42,248 bases of DNA from Cupriavidus phytohabitans (lineage in GTDB: Bacteria > Pseudomonadota > Gammaproteobacteria > Burkholderiales > Burkholderiaceae), in NCBI RefSeq assembly GCF_000426345.1, contig NZ_AUFE01000050.1, forward strand, positions 1 to 42,248. Reading direction: 5' to 3'. The notes under the pieces were generated by a model. The model had not been told where the DNA came from. It worked only from the letters and a program-made list of their open reading frames with translations, and searched no databases. Below are positions 7,954 to 15,284 of the stretch, one piece after another; within the stretch, counting starts at the first letter, position 1, and each line of letters begins with the position of its first letter. The translations under genes and the position numbers were made by a program.

Positions 7954-8913
7954 ATGTCCAAGGCATTCGCATCCCAGGCCGACCTCGAAGCCAAGCAAGT
8001 CACCTTTACCCAGCTGTCCGAGAACGCCTGGGCCTACACCGCCGAGGGCGATCCCAATTCCGGCGTGGTGATCGGCGACGACGGCGTGCTGATCGTCGAC
8101 ACCACCGCCACCCCGGCGATGGCGCAGGACCTGATCGCGCGCATCCGCACCATCACCGACAAGCCCATCAAGTACGTGGTGCTGTCGCACTACCACGCGG
8201 TGCGCGTGCTGGGCGCATCGGCCTACTTCGCCGAAGGCGCGCAGCAGATCATCGCCAGCCGCGGCACGTGGGAAATGATCGTCGAGCGCGGCGAGGCCGA
8301 CATGAAGTCCGAGATCGAGCGCTTCCCTCGCCTGTTCGCCGGCGTCGAAACCGTGCCCGGCCTGACCTGGCCGACGCTGGTGTTCGACAAGGAAATCACG
8401 CTGTTCCTCGGCAAGCTGGAAGTCCGCATCGCCCACCTGGGCTCGGGCCACACGAAGGGCGACACCGTGGTCTGGCTGCCGCAGCAGAAGGTGCTGTTCT
8501 CGGGTGACCTGGTCGAGTACGACGCCGCCTGCTATTGCGGCGACGCCCAACTGGAAGAATGGCCCGCCACGCTCGACGCGCTGCAGGCGCTCAACCCCGA
8601 AAAGCTGGTTCCCGGCCGCGGTCCCGCGCTGACCACGCCGGACGAGGTGAAGAAGGGCCTTGCCTACACCAAGGACTTCGTCACCACGCTGTTCCAGTCG
8701 GGCAAGGAAGCCGTGGCCGAGAAGCTCGACCTGAAGGCCGCGATGGCGCATACGCGCCAGGCCATGGATCCCAAGTTCGGCCATGTCTTCATCTACGAGC
8801 ACTGCCTGCCGTTCGATGTCTCGCGCGCTTATGACGAAGCCAGCGGCATCCGCCACCCGCGCATCTGGACCACGCAGCGCGACAAGGAAATGTGGGCCGC
8901 GCTGCAGGACTGA
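7954..8913 (+). CDS. Metallo-beta-lactamase-fold hydrolase with altered second metal site
   Basis: A 319-residue cytoplasmic protein with the MBL fold: GVVIGDDGVLIVDTTATP near the N-terminus, the metal motif at H79-Y-H81, the GSGHTKGDTVVWLP segment with H166, and the bridging Asp D185 in FSGDLVEY. The usual HxHxDH motif reads HYHAVR, so Asp and His are replaced by V83 and R84. The closing PGHG motif reads PGRG (R222). All first-site ligands and the bridging Asp are kept, while the three exclusive second-site ligands are lost. The start at 7954 is supported by AAGGAAAG at 7941-7948; the frame itself is open from 7780. It is the first gene of a run with an FAD monooxygenase, a DUF2783 protein and an MFS transporter, so it may process the product of the monooxygenase. 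The substrate is unknown. Confidence 0.85.
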   Translation: MSKAFASQADLEAKQVTFTQLSENAWAYTAEGDPNSGVVIGDDGVLIVDTTATPAMAQDLIARIRTITDKPIKYVVLSHYHAVRVLGASAYFAEGAQQIIASRGTWEMIVERGEADMKSEIERFPRLFAGVETVPGLTWPTLVFDKEITLFLGKLEVRIAHLGSGHTKGDTVVWLPQQKVLFSGDLVEYDAACYCGDAQLEEWPATLDALQALNPEKLVPGRGPALTTPDEVKKGLAYTKDFVTTLFQSGKEAVAEKLDLKAAMAHTRQAMDPKFGHVFIYEHCLPFDVSRAYDEASGIRHPRIWTTQRDKEMWAALQD

Positions 8914-8977
8914 GCGACAGAAGAACCCACGACAAGTCGGGCAACGAAGCATCAAGAGTTGGATGGAGAGACAGGCA

Positions 8978-10696
8978 ATGAGCAACATCGACTACCAGCG
9001 GTTGTCGTTTGAGTACCAGCCCTGCGCGGAACAGCGCGGCGCGCAGGCGGATGGCCCGGTCCATCCTGTCGTGGTGGTGGGCGCCGGCCCGATCGGACTG
9101 GCTACCGCCATCGACCTGGCCCAGCGCGGCGTGCGCGTGGTGCTGGTCGACGACGACTGCACGCTGTCCACCGGTTCGCGCGCCATCTGCTTCGCCAAGC
9201 GCACGCTGGACATCTTCGACCGGCTGGGCTGTGGCGAGCGCATGGTGGACAAGGGCGTGAGCTGGAACGTCGGCAAGGTGTTCCTGCGCGACCAGCAGGT
9301 CTACAGCTTCGACCTGCTGCCGGAAAGCGGCCACCGTCGCCCGGCCTTTATCAACCTGCAGCAGTACTACGTCGAAGGCTTCCTGCTGGAGCGCGCGCAG
9401 GCGCTGGCCAATATCGAGATCCGCTGGCACAACAAGGTGGTCGGGCTGGAGCAGCGCGCGGATGGAGCGGTGCTGACCATCGAGACGCCCGAACGCTGCT
9501 ATCCGCTGGCCGCGCGCTACGTGGTGGCCGCCGATGGCTCGCGCAGCCCGATGCGCAAGCTGCTCGGCCTGGACAGCAAGGGCCGCACCTTCCGCGACCG
9601 CTTCCTGATCGCCGACGTGAAGATGGAGGCCGACTTCCCCAGCGAGCGCTGGTTCTGGTTCGACCCGCCCTTCCACCCCAACCAGTCGGTGCTGCTGCAC
9701 CGCCAGCCGGACAATGTCTGGCGCATCGACTTCCAGCTCGGCTGGGATGCCGATCCGGTGCTGGAAAAAACGCCCGAGCGCGTGATCCCGCGCGTGCAGG
9801 CGCTGCTCGGCAAGGACGTGAAGTTCGAGCTGGAATGGGTCAGCGTGTACACCTTCTCGTGCCTGCGCATGGACAGCTTCCGCCACGGCAATATCCTGTT
9901 CGCCGGCGACTCGGCGCACGGCGTGTCGCCGTTCGGGGCGCGCGGCGCCAACAGCGGCGTGCAGGATGCCGAGAACCTGGCATGGAAGCTGGCCTACGTG
10001 CTGCAGGGCCACGCCGCCGACAGCCTGCTCGACACCTATGCCAGCGAGCGCGAATACGCCGCCGACGAGAACCTGCTGAACTCGACCCGCGCCACCGATT
10101 TCATCACGCCCAAGAGCGCCGTCAGCCGCGTGTTCCGCGACGCGGTGCTGACCTTGTCGAAGCGGCACGCCTTTGCCCGCGGCCTGGTCAACAGCGGCCG
10201 CCTGTCGGTGCCGGCCGTGCTGCACGGCTCGCCGCTGAACACCGCCGACGCCGATGAAGGCTATGCCGGCGGCATGGTGCCGGGAGCGGTCTGCGCCGAC
10301 GCGCCGGTGTCCGGGCCGCAAGGTGCCGGCTGGCTGCTGTCGCACCTGGGGCAGGATTTCACCGTGCTGCTGTTCGGCAATCCCGATGCCATCGACGCCG
10401 CCACGCTGGCGGACCTGTCCGCGCTCAGGCAAGGCACCGTACCGCTGCGGCTGGTCTACGTCACGGACGCGGCGCAGCCGGCGATGACCTGTTCCAGCGC
10501 CACGGTGCTGCGCGACGACCAGGGCCTGGCCGCGGCCCGCTACGGCGCCGCGCCCGGCACCTGCTACCTGGTGCGCCCCGACCAGCATGTGTGCGCGCGC
10601 TGGCGCCGCGCCGACCCCGCCGCGATCCGCGCCGCGCTGGCGCGCGCCACCGGAGCCGGCCTGGCCGCGCCGGCCCCGGACCGGATCGCCGCCTGA
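8978..10696 (+). CDS. FAD-dependent monooxygenase (class A aromatic hydroxylase type)
   Basis: A 572-residue flavoprotein of the UbiH/TfdB/MhpA group (PF01494). The N-terminal Rossmann motif VVVVGAGPIGLATAIDLAQR is near residues 31-50, and the second FAD motif FAGDSAHGVSPFGARGANSG has its Asp at D311. A DG motif (VVAADGSRSPMR) sits between them, and a thioredoxin-like C-terminal region follows from about 450, as in larger members. The ATG at 8978 is favoured because GGAGAGACAG precedes it; upstream in-frame codons overlap the previous gene. By family it hydroxylates an aromatic ring using NAD(P)H and oxygen. No ring-cleavage dioxygenase is in the window, so the pathway is incomplete here. The exact substrate cannot be read from the sequence. 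Confidence 0.88.
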   Translation: MSNIDYQRLSFEYQPCAEQRGAQADGPVHPVVVVGAGPIGLATAIDLAQRGVRVVLVDDDCTLSTGSRAICFAKRTLDIFDRLGCGERMVDKGVSWNVGKVFLRDQQVYSFDLLPESGHRRPAFINLQQYYVEGFLLERAQALANIEIRWHNKVVGLEQRADGAVLTIETPERCYPLAARYVVAADGSRSPMRKLLGLDSKGRTFRDRFLIADVKMEADFPSERWFWFDPPFHPNQSVLLHRQPDNVWRIDFQLGWDADPVLEKTPERVIPRVQALLGKDVKFELEWVSVYTFSCLRMDSFRHGNILFAGDSAHGVSPFGARGANSGVQDAENLAWKLAYVLQGHAADSLLDTYASEREYAADENLLNSTRATDFITPKSAVSRVFRDAVLTLSKRHAFARGLVNSGRLSVPAVLHGSPLNTADADEGYAGGMVPGAVCADAPVSGPQGAGWLLSHLGQDFTVLLFGNPDAIDAATLADLSALRQGTVPLRLVYVTDAAQPAMTCSSATVLRDDQGLAAARYGAAPGTCYLVRPDQHVCARWRRADPAAIRAALARATGAGLAAPAPDRIAA

Positions 10697-10744
10697 ATCA
10701 CGCCGGACAGCACGCCGGACAGCACGAAAACAGGAGACGACAAC

Positions 10745-10975
10745 ATGCCCGCCACCCTCAACACCCAACCCAACCTGGCCCGGCCCGACGATTTCTACGA
10801 AGCGTTGATCGAGATGCACCGCGACCTCGACGACGCCCAGAGCCAGGCCGCCAACGCGCAGCTGATCCTGCTGCTGGCCAACCATATCGGCGACCACGAC
10901 GTGTTGCTGGCCGCGCTGCAGGCGGCTCGCGAAGGCGTGGCCGACATGCCGGGCGCGGCAGCGCCGGCAGCCTGA
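10745..10975 (+). CDS. DUF2783 domain small protein
   Basis: A 76-residue protein with a good ribosome binding site (AGGAGA at 10732-10737). The core, RPDDFYEALIEMHRDLDDAQ followed by NAQLILLLANHIGDHDVL, matches my memory of the DUF2783 family. It is helical, acidic and lacks a signal peptide. Family members sit repeatedly beside FAD monooxygenases of this type, which suggests a small accessory or subunit role. No biochemical function is known to me. It lies 48 bases after the monooxygenase gene and is followed by a strong hairpin. Confidence 0.8.
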   Translation: MPATLNTQPNLARPDDFYEALIEMHRDLDDAQSQAANAQLILLLANHIGDHDVLLAALQAAREGVADMPGAAAPAA

Positions 10976-10983
10976 CCCGGCAC

Positions 10984-11004
10984 GGGCGCGGCCAGGCCGC
11001 GCCC
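10984..11004 (+). terminator. Strong GC hairpin, probable terminator or attenuator after the DUF2783 gene
   Basis: GGGCGCGGCC at 10984-10993 and GGCCGCGCCC at 10995-11004 are perfect complements around a single base, so the RNA would fold into a very stable stem-loop. A short pyrimidine run (CTCTTTCCC, about 11012-11020) follows. It stands nine bases after the stop of the DUF2783 gene and 144 bases before the MFS gene, so it may separate or attenuate transporter expression. Confidence 0.5.
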
Positions 11005-11148
11005 CACACCGCTCTTTCCCTGGCCCGACCCAGGTCCGCCAGCTAGCGCGCAGCAGACGCGCCCGGCAGCGCCATCCCTGGCTGCAACCACCCCGACGCA
11101 ACCCGCGCAGCCACCACCGCAGCTACCAACAATACGGAGACAAACACC

Positions 11149-12555
11149 ATGAGCCATCCGGTCTCAGGGGATCTTGCGTCCCTGCACCTGACGCCCACCA
11201 CTTCCACCACTTCCACCACTGCCCCGCCCACGCTGGCGGCGTGCGAGGAAGACGCGCTCTACCGCAAGGTATGGCTGCGCATCATCCCCTTCCTGTTCGT
11301 CTGCTACGTGGTCTCGTTCCTGGACCGCATCAACATCGGTTTCGCCCAGTTGCAGATGAAGCAGGACCTCGGCTTCAGCGACGCCATGTACGGGCTGGGC
11401 GCCGCGATCTTCTACGTCGGCTACGTGCTGTGCGAGGTGCCCAGCAACATGCTGCTGGCGCGCTTCGGCGCGCGCCGCACCTTCACCCGCATCATGGTGC
11501 TGTGGGGCCTGGCATCGGTGGGCATGATGGCCGTGTCGACGCCGGCGCAGTTCTACACGCTGCGCTTCCTGCTGGGCGTGTTCGAGGCTGGTTTTTTCCC
11601 CGGCATCGTGCTCTACCTGACCTACTGGTTCCCCGCGCGGCGCCGCGCCGCGGTCATGGCCATCTTCTTTGCCGGCGTGGCGGTGGCGGGCGTGCTCGGC
11701 GGCCTGGTCTCCGGCTGGATCATGCGCGACATGGCCGGCGTGCTTGGCCTGCAGGGCTGGAAATGGATGTTCGCGATCGAAGGCGCGCCCGCGGTCTTCC
11801 TGGGGTTGATTGCCGCACGCTGCCTGGTGGACGGTCCGGAACACGCCCGCTGGCTCAGCGCCGGCGAGCGCGCTTATCTGATCCGCGCCGCGGCCGGCGA
11901 GGCGGCCAACGCCGCCGATGCAGGCAAAGGCGGCCATTCGCTGCAGGCGCTGCGCCAGGTGCTGCGCAACCCGCGCGTGTACCTGTTCGCCTTTATCTAT
12001 TTTTCGCTGACGTGCGGTTCGCTCGCGCTGAGCTTCTGGATGCCGCTGATCATCCGCGACTTCGGCATCACCGATGTGATGTCGGTCAGCCTGTATTCGG
12101 TGGTGCCCAATGCCGTCGGCGCGGTCGGGCTGATCCTGATCGCGCGCCACTCCGACCGCACCGGCGAGCGCCACCGGCACTTCCTGCTGTGCACCGCTGG
12201 CGGCGCGCTGGCGCTGGCCGCGCTCACGCTGCATCCGACCAGCCTGGCCATGATGCTGGCGATCCTCTCGGTTGCCGCCGTGCTGATCTTTGCCGCGCTG
12301 CCGGTGTTCTGGTCGCTGCCGCCCAGCTACCTGCCGGGCGCAGGGGCAGCGGCCGGCATTGCGATGATCAGCAGCGTCGGCATCACCAGCGGCATCGTCA
12401 GCCCATGGGTGATCGGGCAGATCAAGACCCGCACCGGCAGCCTCGACCATGCGCTGTTGCTGCTGGCCGCGCTGTTGCTCGCCAGCGGGCTCGCGATGTG
12501 GCTGGGCGTACCGCGCCAGGCCACGCAAGGATCCCGCCAGGCCCGGCAGGATTGA
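11149..12555 (+). CDS. MFS transporter, anion:cation symporter (ACS) type
   Basis: A 468-residue membrane protein with the usual 12 hydrophobic segments starting at about residue 45 (IIPFLFVCYVVSFLDRINIG). The ACS hallmarks are present: FAQLQMKQDLGFSDAMYGLG, EVPSNMLLARFGARR between helices 2 and 3, and FFPGIVLYLTYWFPARRRA. Members of this family import organic anions such as phthalates, hydroxybenzoates, galactonate or tartrate together with protons. Its place after the monooxygenase gene suggests it imports the aromatic acid substrate of the cluster. The first ~40 residues form a cytoplasmic Thr/Ser-rich tail containing three TTS-type repeats. It may have its own promoter because a strong hairpin lies upstream, but I see no clear promoter. 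Confidence 0.88.
   Translation: MSHPVSGDLASLHLTPTTSTTSTTAPPTLAACEEDALYRKVWLRIIPFLFVCYVVSFLDRINIGFAQLQMKQDLGFSDAMYGLGAAIFYVGYVLCEVPSNMLLARFGARRTFTRIMVLWGLASVGMMAVSTPAQFYTLRFLLGVFEAGFFPGIVLYLTYWFPARRRAAVMAIFFAGVAVAGVLGGLVSGWIMRDMAGVLGLQGWKWMFAIEGAPAVFLGLIAARCLVDGPEHARWLSAGERAYLIRAAAGEAANAADAGKGGHSLQALRQVLRNPRVYLFAFIYFSLTCGSLALSFWMPLIIRDFGITDVMSVSLYSVVPNAVGAVGLILIARHSDRTGERHRHFLLCTAGGALALAALTLHPTSLAMMLAILSVAAVLIFAALPVFWSLPPSYLPGAGAAAGIAMISSVGITSGIVSPWVIGQIKTRTGSLDHALLLLAALLLASGLAMWLGVPRQATQGSRQARQD
11197..11223 (+). repeat. Three tandem 9-base repeats inside the MFS gene
   Basis: The unit ACCACTTCC occurs at 11197-11205 and 11206-11214, and a variant (ACCACTGCC) at 11215-11223. It encodes a TTS TTS TTA stretch in the N-terminal cytoplasmic tail. 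Copy-number change here would stay in frame. Confidence 0.7.
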
Positions 12556-12557
12556 CC

Positions 12558-12574
12558 TGCAGGAAAGGCCTGCA
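12558..12574 (+). terminator. Hairpin just after the MFS stop
   Basis: TGCAGG (12558-12563) pairs with CCTGCA (12569-12574) across a five-base loop, three bases after the stop codon. It is followed by ACGGGTTT, a weak U tract, so termination is plausible but not certain. Confidence 0.4.
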
Positions 12575-12598
12575 ACGGGTTTCGTCAAACCGGAATGT

Positions 12599-12618
12599 CC
12601 GCACCCGCGCGGGTGCGG
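12599..12618. terminator. Perfect 8-bp hairpin between converging genes
   Basis: CCGCACCC (12599-12606) and GGGTGCGG (12611-12618) form a perfect stem with a GCGC loop. It lies between the ends of the MFS gene and the minus-strand gene ending at 12622, where a two-way terminator is expected. There is no U tract on either side. Confidence 0.4.
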
Positions 12619-12621
12619 CGT

Positions 12622-12930
12622 TCAGTGGGACCGGCCGCAGGGAATGACCTGCGCGATCTCCTCGCGCATCACCTCGACCACATCATCGATCTCCAGCCCT
12701 TCGGCCGTCACCAGCACGTCCTGTCCGCGGCCGATCGCGTAGACCACGCCGCGCCAGCGGCCGGGCTCGACGGCCTCGCACAGGCGGATATTGAACTCGG
12801 TGTCCTGGTCCTGGCTGTACACCGTCACCAGGTCACCAATCTGGGGTGCCCGGACCGATTCTCCGTCGAACGCCCGGGCCACCACGGTCACCGGCGACTG
12901 CGTCAGTCCCCTGGCAAATCTTGCACGCAT
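12622..12930 (-). CDS. Hypothetical protein, small, beta-rich
   Basis: A 102-residue soluble protein of unknown function, with a strong ribosome binding site (GAGGAGCGG) before the ATG at 12930. The sequence alternates short hydrophobic strands with charged turns (VTVVARAFDG, IGDLVTVYSQDQDTEFNIRL, GRWRGVVYAIG) and ends in an acidic helix (EIDDVVEVMREEIAQV). There is no signal peptide or membrane segment. It is divergent from the DUF2188 gene across a 183-base region and opens the block of small stress-type genes. Confidence 0.65.
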   Translation of the reverse strand: MRARFARGLTQSPVTVVARAFDGESVRAPQIGDLVTVYSQDQDTEFNIRLCEAVEPGRWRGVVYAIGRGQDVLVTAEGLEIDDVVEVMREEIAQVIPCGRSH

Positions 12931-13113
12931 GGTCCGCTCCTCTAATGCGATCCAAGTCCAGCTTACAAGAGGGGCGCCAAATAACCAGAAATTTCAACGA
13001 GAAAGTCGGGCTTGCTGCCCTCCGCGCGCACTCTGGGCTGTCAGACAGCGCCGGATAGACAGCCGCCGTACATTGCCCACAATAAAGGCATCGACAGTCA
13101 CGGAGACAGCAAA

Positions 13114-13335
13114 ATGGGCACCAGCATACACGTCGTGCCGCATCGGGATGGCTGGGATGTCATCCATGAAGGCGCTCGCTACGCCGAATCCCACCACGCC
13201 ACCCAGGAAGAAGCCATCGCCGTCGCGACCACGCAGGCGCAACGCGAGCATGTTGAACTGCTGGTCCACGGCCGCGATGGCCAGATCCGCTCGCGCAACA
13301 GCTTCGGCCACGATCCGCGCACCATACCGGGCTAA
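13114..13335 (+). CDS. DUF2188 domain protein
   Basis: A 73-residue protein that fits DUF2188: IHVVPHRDGWDVIHEGARYA at residues 5-24, a helix ATQEEAIAVATTQAQ, and the closing ELLVHGRDGQIRSRNSFGHDP. In this family two beta strands around a W-x-V core are followed by a helix and a G-x-I strand. The ATG at 13114 is preceded by GGAGACAG; the frame is open earlier (13012) but without a ribosome binding site. Function is unknown. DUF2188 genes are commonly seen near BON, DUF2383 and trehalose/glycogen stress genes, as here. Confidence 0.8.
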   Translation: MGTSIHVVPHRDGWDVIHEGARYAESHHATQEEAIAVATTQAQREHVELLVHGRDGQIRSRNSFGHDPRTIPG

Positions 13336-13388
13336 ACCGCGTCTCGCCGGATAACGCTTCCGGCGTCCAACCCTGCGCAGGCGCATCG

Positions 13389-13903
13389 ATGCCACCGCAC
13401 CGGGACGACCACAATGACCTGAAGTCAGCTGCCGCCATCGCAGCCGCGGCGGTGCCGCTGCCTCGGGTCGACGCCCCCGCGCAGAGCCCCTTCTCCGGCC
13501 CCTTCGCCAATGCCCTCGCGGTGCAGGCCGAAGCGCTTGCCACGCACCGGGTGGTACTGCTGGGCGAAAGCACGCACGGTACCGCGGAGTTCTACCATGC
13601 ACCCGGCCCGACAGCTACGAACACCTGTTCCACCAGGCCGGGCACGCGCAATGCTGGCTCGACTTGCGGGGCGCGCGCGGCGGCGCGCTCGACGACGCCC
13701 GCAACGCGTTGCTGCCGCCGCGGCAGGAGCGCTTCATCGGGGTCATCTACCGGCCCGAAACAGAATTGCAGAGCCACTATGCGCGCGCGACACTGCCGCG
13801 GCAGTTCGACGCGCTGCTGTGGTTAGACCGCTCGCGTGCGGTCCCGGCGTTTCCGGCCAGTCCGGCTCCGGGCCCGACGGAAACGTGGCCGGCCGGACTA
13901 TAG
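13389..13903 (+). pseudogene. Erythromycin esterase-family remnant with large internal deletion
   Basis: Two ends of one family are joined out of frame. From 13389 the frame codes for the N-terminal part, with the family's VVLLGESTHGTAEFYHA motif ending near 13602. From about 13605 a different frame codes for the C-terminal part: RPDSYEHLFHQAG, then ERFIGVIYRPETELQSHY, QFDALLWLDRSRAV, and a stop at 13903. Intact members have about 400 residues or more; roughly 250-300 residues of the middle, including the catalytic His/Glu region, are missing. Members hydrolyse macrolide lactones (Ere) or unknown esters; this copy cannot be functional. Sequence on either side of the junction is otherwise well preserved, which points to a fairly recent deletion. 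Confidence 0.8.
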
Positions 13904-13911
13904 AGCAGAGG

Positions 13912-14223
13912 CTATTTGCGGGATTTTGGAGCCTTCGGCTCCGACGCCGGATAGTCATACCGCTGCGCAGACTGCGGCCCCTCGTTCACCGCTGGCGACG
14001 CCGGCATGGCGGGCGTGGCCGGTGTTGCGCGGCCGCCGCTGGTGGAAGGCGAAGCAGGGGAAGCAGGCGTAGCCGGCGTGGCGCGGCGCGTATCGCCCTG
14101 CCCCGGAATGACATCGGACGCAGCCATCCCCGGCGCACGGGTGTCGGCGCCCGGCCGCGTGGTCTGCGCCCAGGCCGGAACACTCAGCAGCACGGCCAGT
14201 GCAAAGCTTGCAAGGTGCTTCAT
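13912..14223 (-). CDS. Exported low-complexity Ala/Thr/Pro protein
   Basis: A 103-residue protein beginning with a signal peptide (MKHLASFALAVLLSVPAWAQ, cleavage after AWA). The ATG at 14223 has AAGGAG upstream. The mature part is disordered and built on an imperfect repeat, RRATPATPASPASP and GRATPATPAMPASP, separated by a short Ser/Gly linker. It ends in a basic KAPKSRK tail. It resembles in style the exported protein at 17430, which faces it across the flavodoxin/CinA block. I know no function; a periplasmic, stress-linked role is an inference from context. Confidence 0.65.
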   Translation of the reverse strand: MKHLASFALAVLLSVPAWAQTTRPGADTRAPGMAASDVIPGQGDTRRATPATPASPASPSTSGGRATPATPAMPASPAVNEGPQSAQRYDYPASEPKAPKSRK

Positions 14224-14337
14224 GGCAGTAACTCCTTGTTTCTCCTTGTTGCCGTGGATAGCCGGCCAACACCTTGGCAGCCGGCCGCGAAGCCTTGGCC
14301 GATGCGAAAGTCGTGCCATGCGGCGCTCCCCTGCGCC

Positions 14338-14616
14338 TCACCCGCCGGTACGGTCCGGCGCCACGCTGACGTGGTTGACGACCTCTCGCGCGCCGCCGGC
14401 CGCGCGGATGCACGCCTCGATCGCCGCACGAGCCGCCTGCGTGCCGACCGCGCCTTCGATGGTGACGCGCCCGTTCGAGACGTTCAGCGCGATCTCGCTG
14501 ACATCGAGGCCGCTGTCCCACAGCCGCGCGCACAGCGCGGCCTGCAGTTCGACGTCAGCGGCGGTGACAGCAGTGCCGCGCGGATTGGCTGGCGGCGTAT
14601 TGGAAGAATCCTGCAT
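14338..14616 (-). CDS. BON-domain protein, small cytoplasmic
   Basis: A 92-residue protein that is essentially one BON domain: DVELQAALCARLWDSGLDVS, then EIALNVSNGRVTIEGAVGT, then AIEACIRAAGGAREVVNHVS. The helix, strand, G-x-V turn and closing V-x-N/H strand follow the family order. There is no signal peptide, unlike OsmY. BON domains bind phospholipid or surface structures and many are induced by osmotic or envelope stress. It is 15 bases from the next BON gene upstream on the strand and is clearly co-transcribed with it. Confidence 0.8.
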   Translation of the reverse strand: MQDSSNTPPANPRGTAVTAADVELQAALCARLWDSGLDVSEIALNVSNGRVTIEGAVGTQAARAAIEACIRAAGGAREVVNHVSVAPDRTGG

Positions 14617-14631
14617 GCGTGGCCCCCGGCG

Positions 14632-15186
14632 TCAGTACATGCGCATGCCATGGCCCGGATGCGCAGCCGTAGCCTCGCCCCGCGCCACGCGCAGGTGGTT
14701 CACCACCTCCGTGACGCCGTAGATCTCGTCCGCGATATCTTCGATCCGGTACTTCTGCTGGCGATGGGGCACGCAGCCCTCCAGCGTGACCACGCCTTGC
14801 TCCACCCGCACCTCGACGTCTTCCACCTCAAGCCGGGCGCTGCGCGTGAGCTGCTCGCACAGGTCCTCGAGGATGCGCGCATCGCTGCGCTGGTAGTTGC
14901 GCGGACCTACCGGACGTACCGGGCGCGGGCCGCCGCGATACAGGTCCATGCGCTCGTTGTAGCCGGTGAATTGGCGGTAAGGATCACGCCCGCGCGGCGC
15001 TTGCCCGGCGCGTGCGTCTGACGCGCTGCCGGGCTGCCGGCCGTGCGTGCCGCCGAATTCGCCGGGCTTCACCGGCTTGTCATAGTCATAGACGCCATAG
15101 GCACCTACGTAATGGCTGCGCATGTCGGTTTCGGGCACGGCGCTTTCGTGCCACGGTTGTCCGCGCCAGTTGTCTCTTCGGTCCAT
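14632..15186 (-). CDS. BON-domain protein with long polar N-terminal region
   Basis: A 184-residue protein. Residues 1-95 are polar, aromatic and Gly/Arg-rich (for example SHYVGAYGVYDYDKPVKPGE), and a BON domain fills about 100-172 (DARILEDLCEQLTRSARLEV, GVVTLEGCVPHRQQKYRIED, GVTEVVNHLRV). This architecture is common in Burkholderiaceae and usually found with flavodoxin-type and DUF2383 stress genes. The ATG at 15186 is chosen because the open frame beyond it reads through a tandem repeat. It starts 83 bases after the flavodoxin-fold gene and probably shares its transcript with the following BON gene. Confidence 0.82.
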   Translation of the reverse strand: MDRRDNWRGQPWHESAVPETDMRSHYVGAYGVYDYDKPVKPGEFGGTHGRQPGSASDARAGQAPRGRDPYRQFTGYNERMDLYRGGPRPVRPVGPRNYQRSDARILEDLCEQLTRSARLEVEDVEVRVEQGVVTLEGCVPHRQQKYRIEDIADEIYGVTEVVNHLRVARGEATAAHPGHGMRMY

Positions 15187-15209
15187 TGTCGTCTCCGCTT
15201 GCCGTGCCG

Positions 15210-15284
15210 GTATCTGCAGCGCCGCTATCTGCAGTACCGCTGTCTGCCGTACTGCTATCTGCCGTACCGCTATTTCTGCCGCGG
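15210..15284 (-). repeat. 15-base tandem repeat between flavodoxin-fold and BON genes
   Basis: Four clear units occupy 15210-15224, 15225-15239, 15240-15254 and 15255-15269. They are variants of CTATCTGCAGTACCG on the plus strand, and a degenerate fifth unit runs to about 15284. The array starts in the stop region of the flavodoxin-fold gene (stop 15272-15270) and fills most of the leader of the BON gene. The fifth unit overlaps the last codons of the oxidoreductase. Confidence 0.75.
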
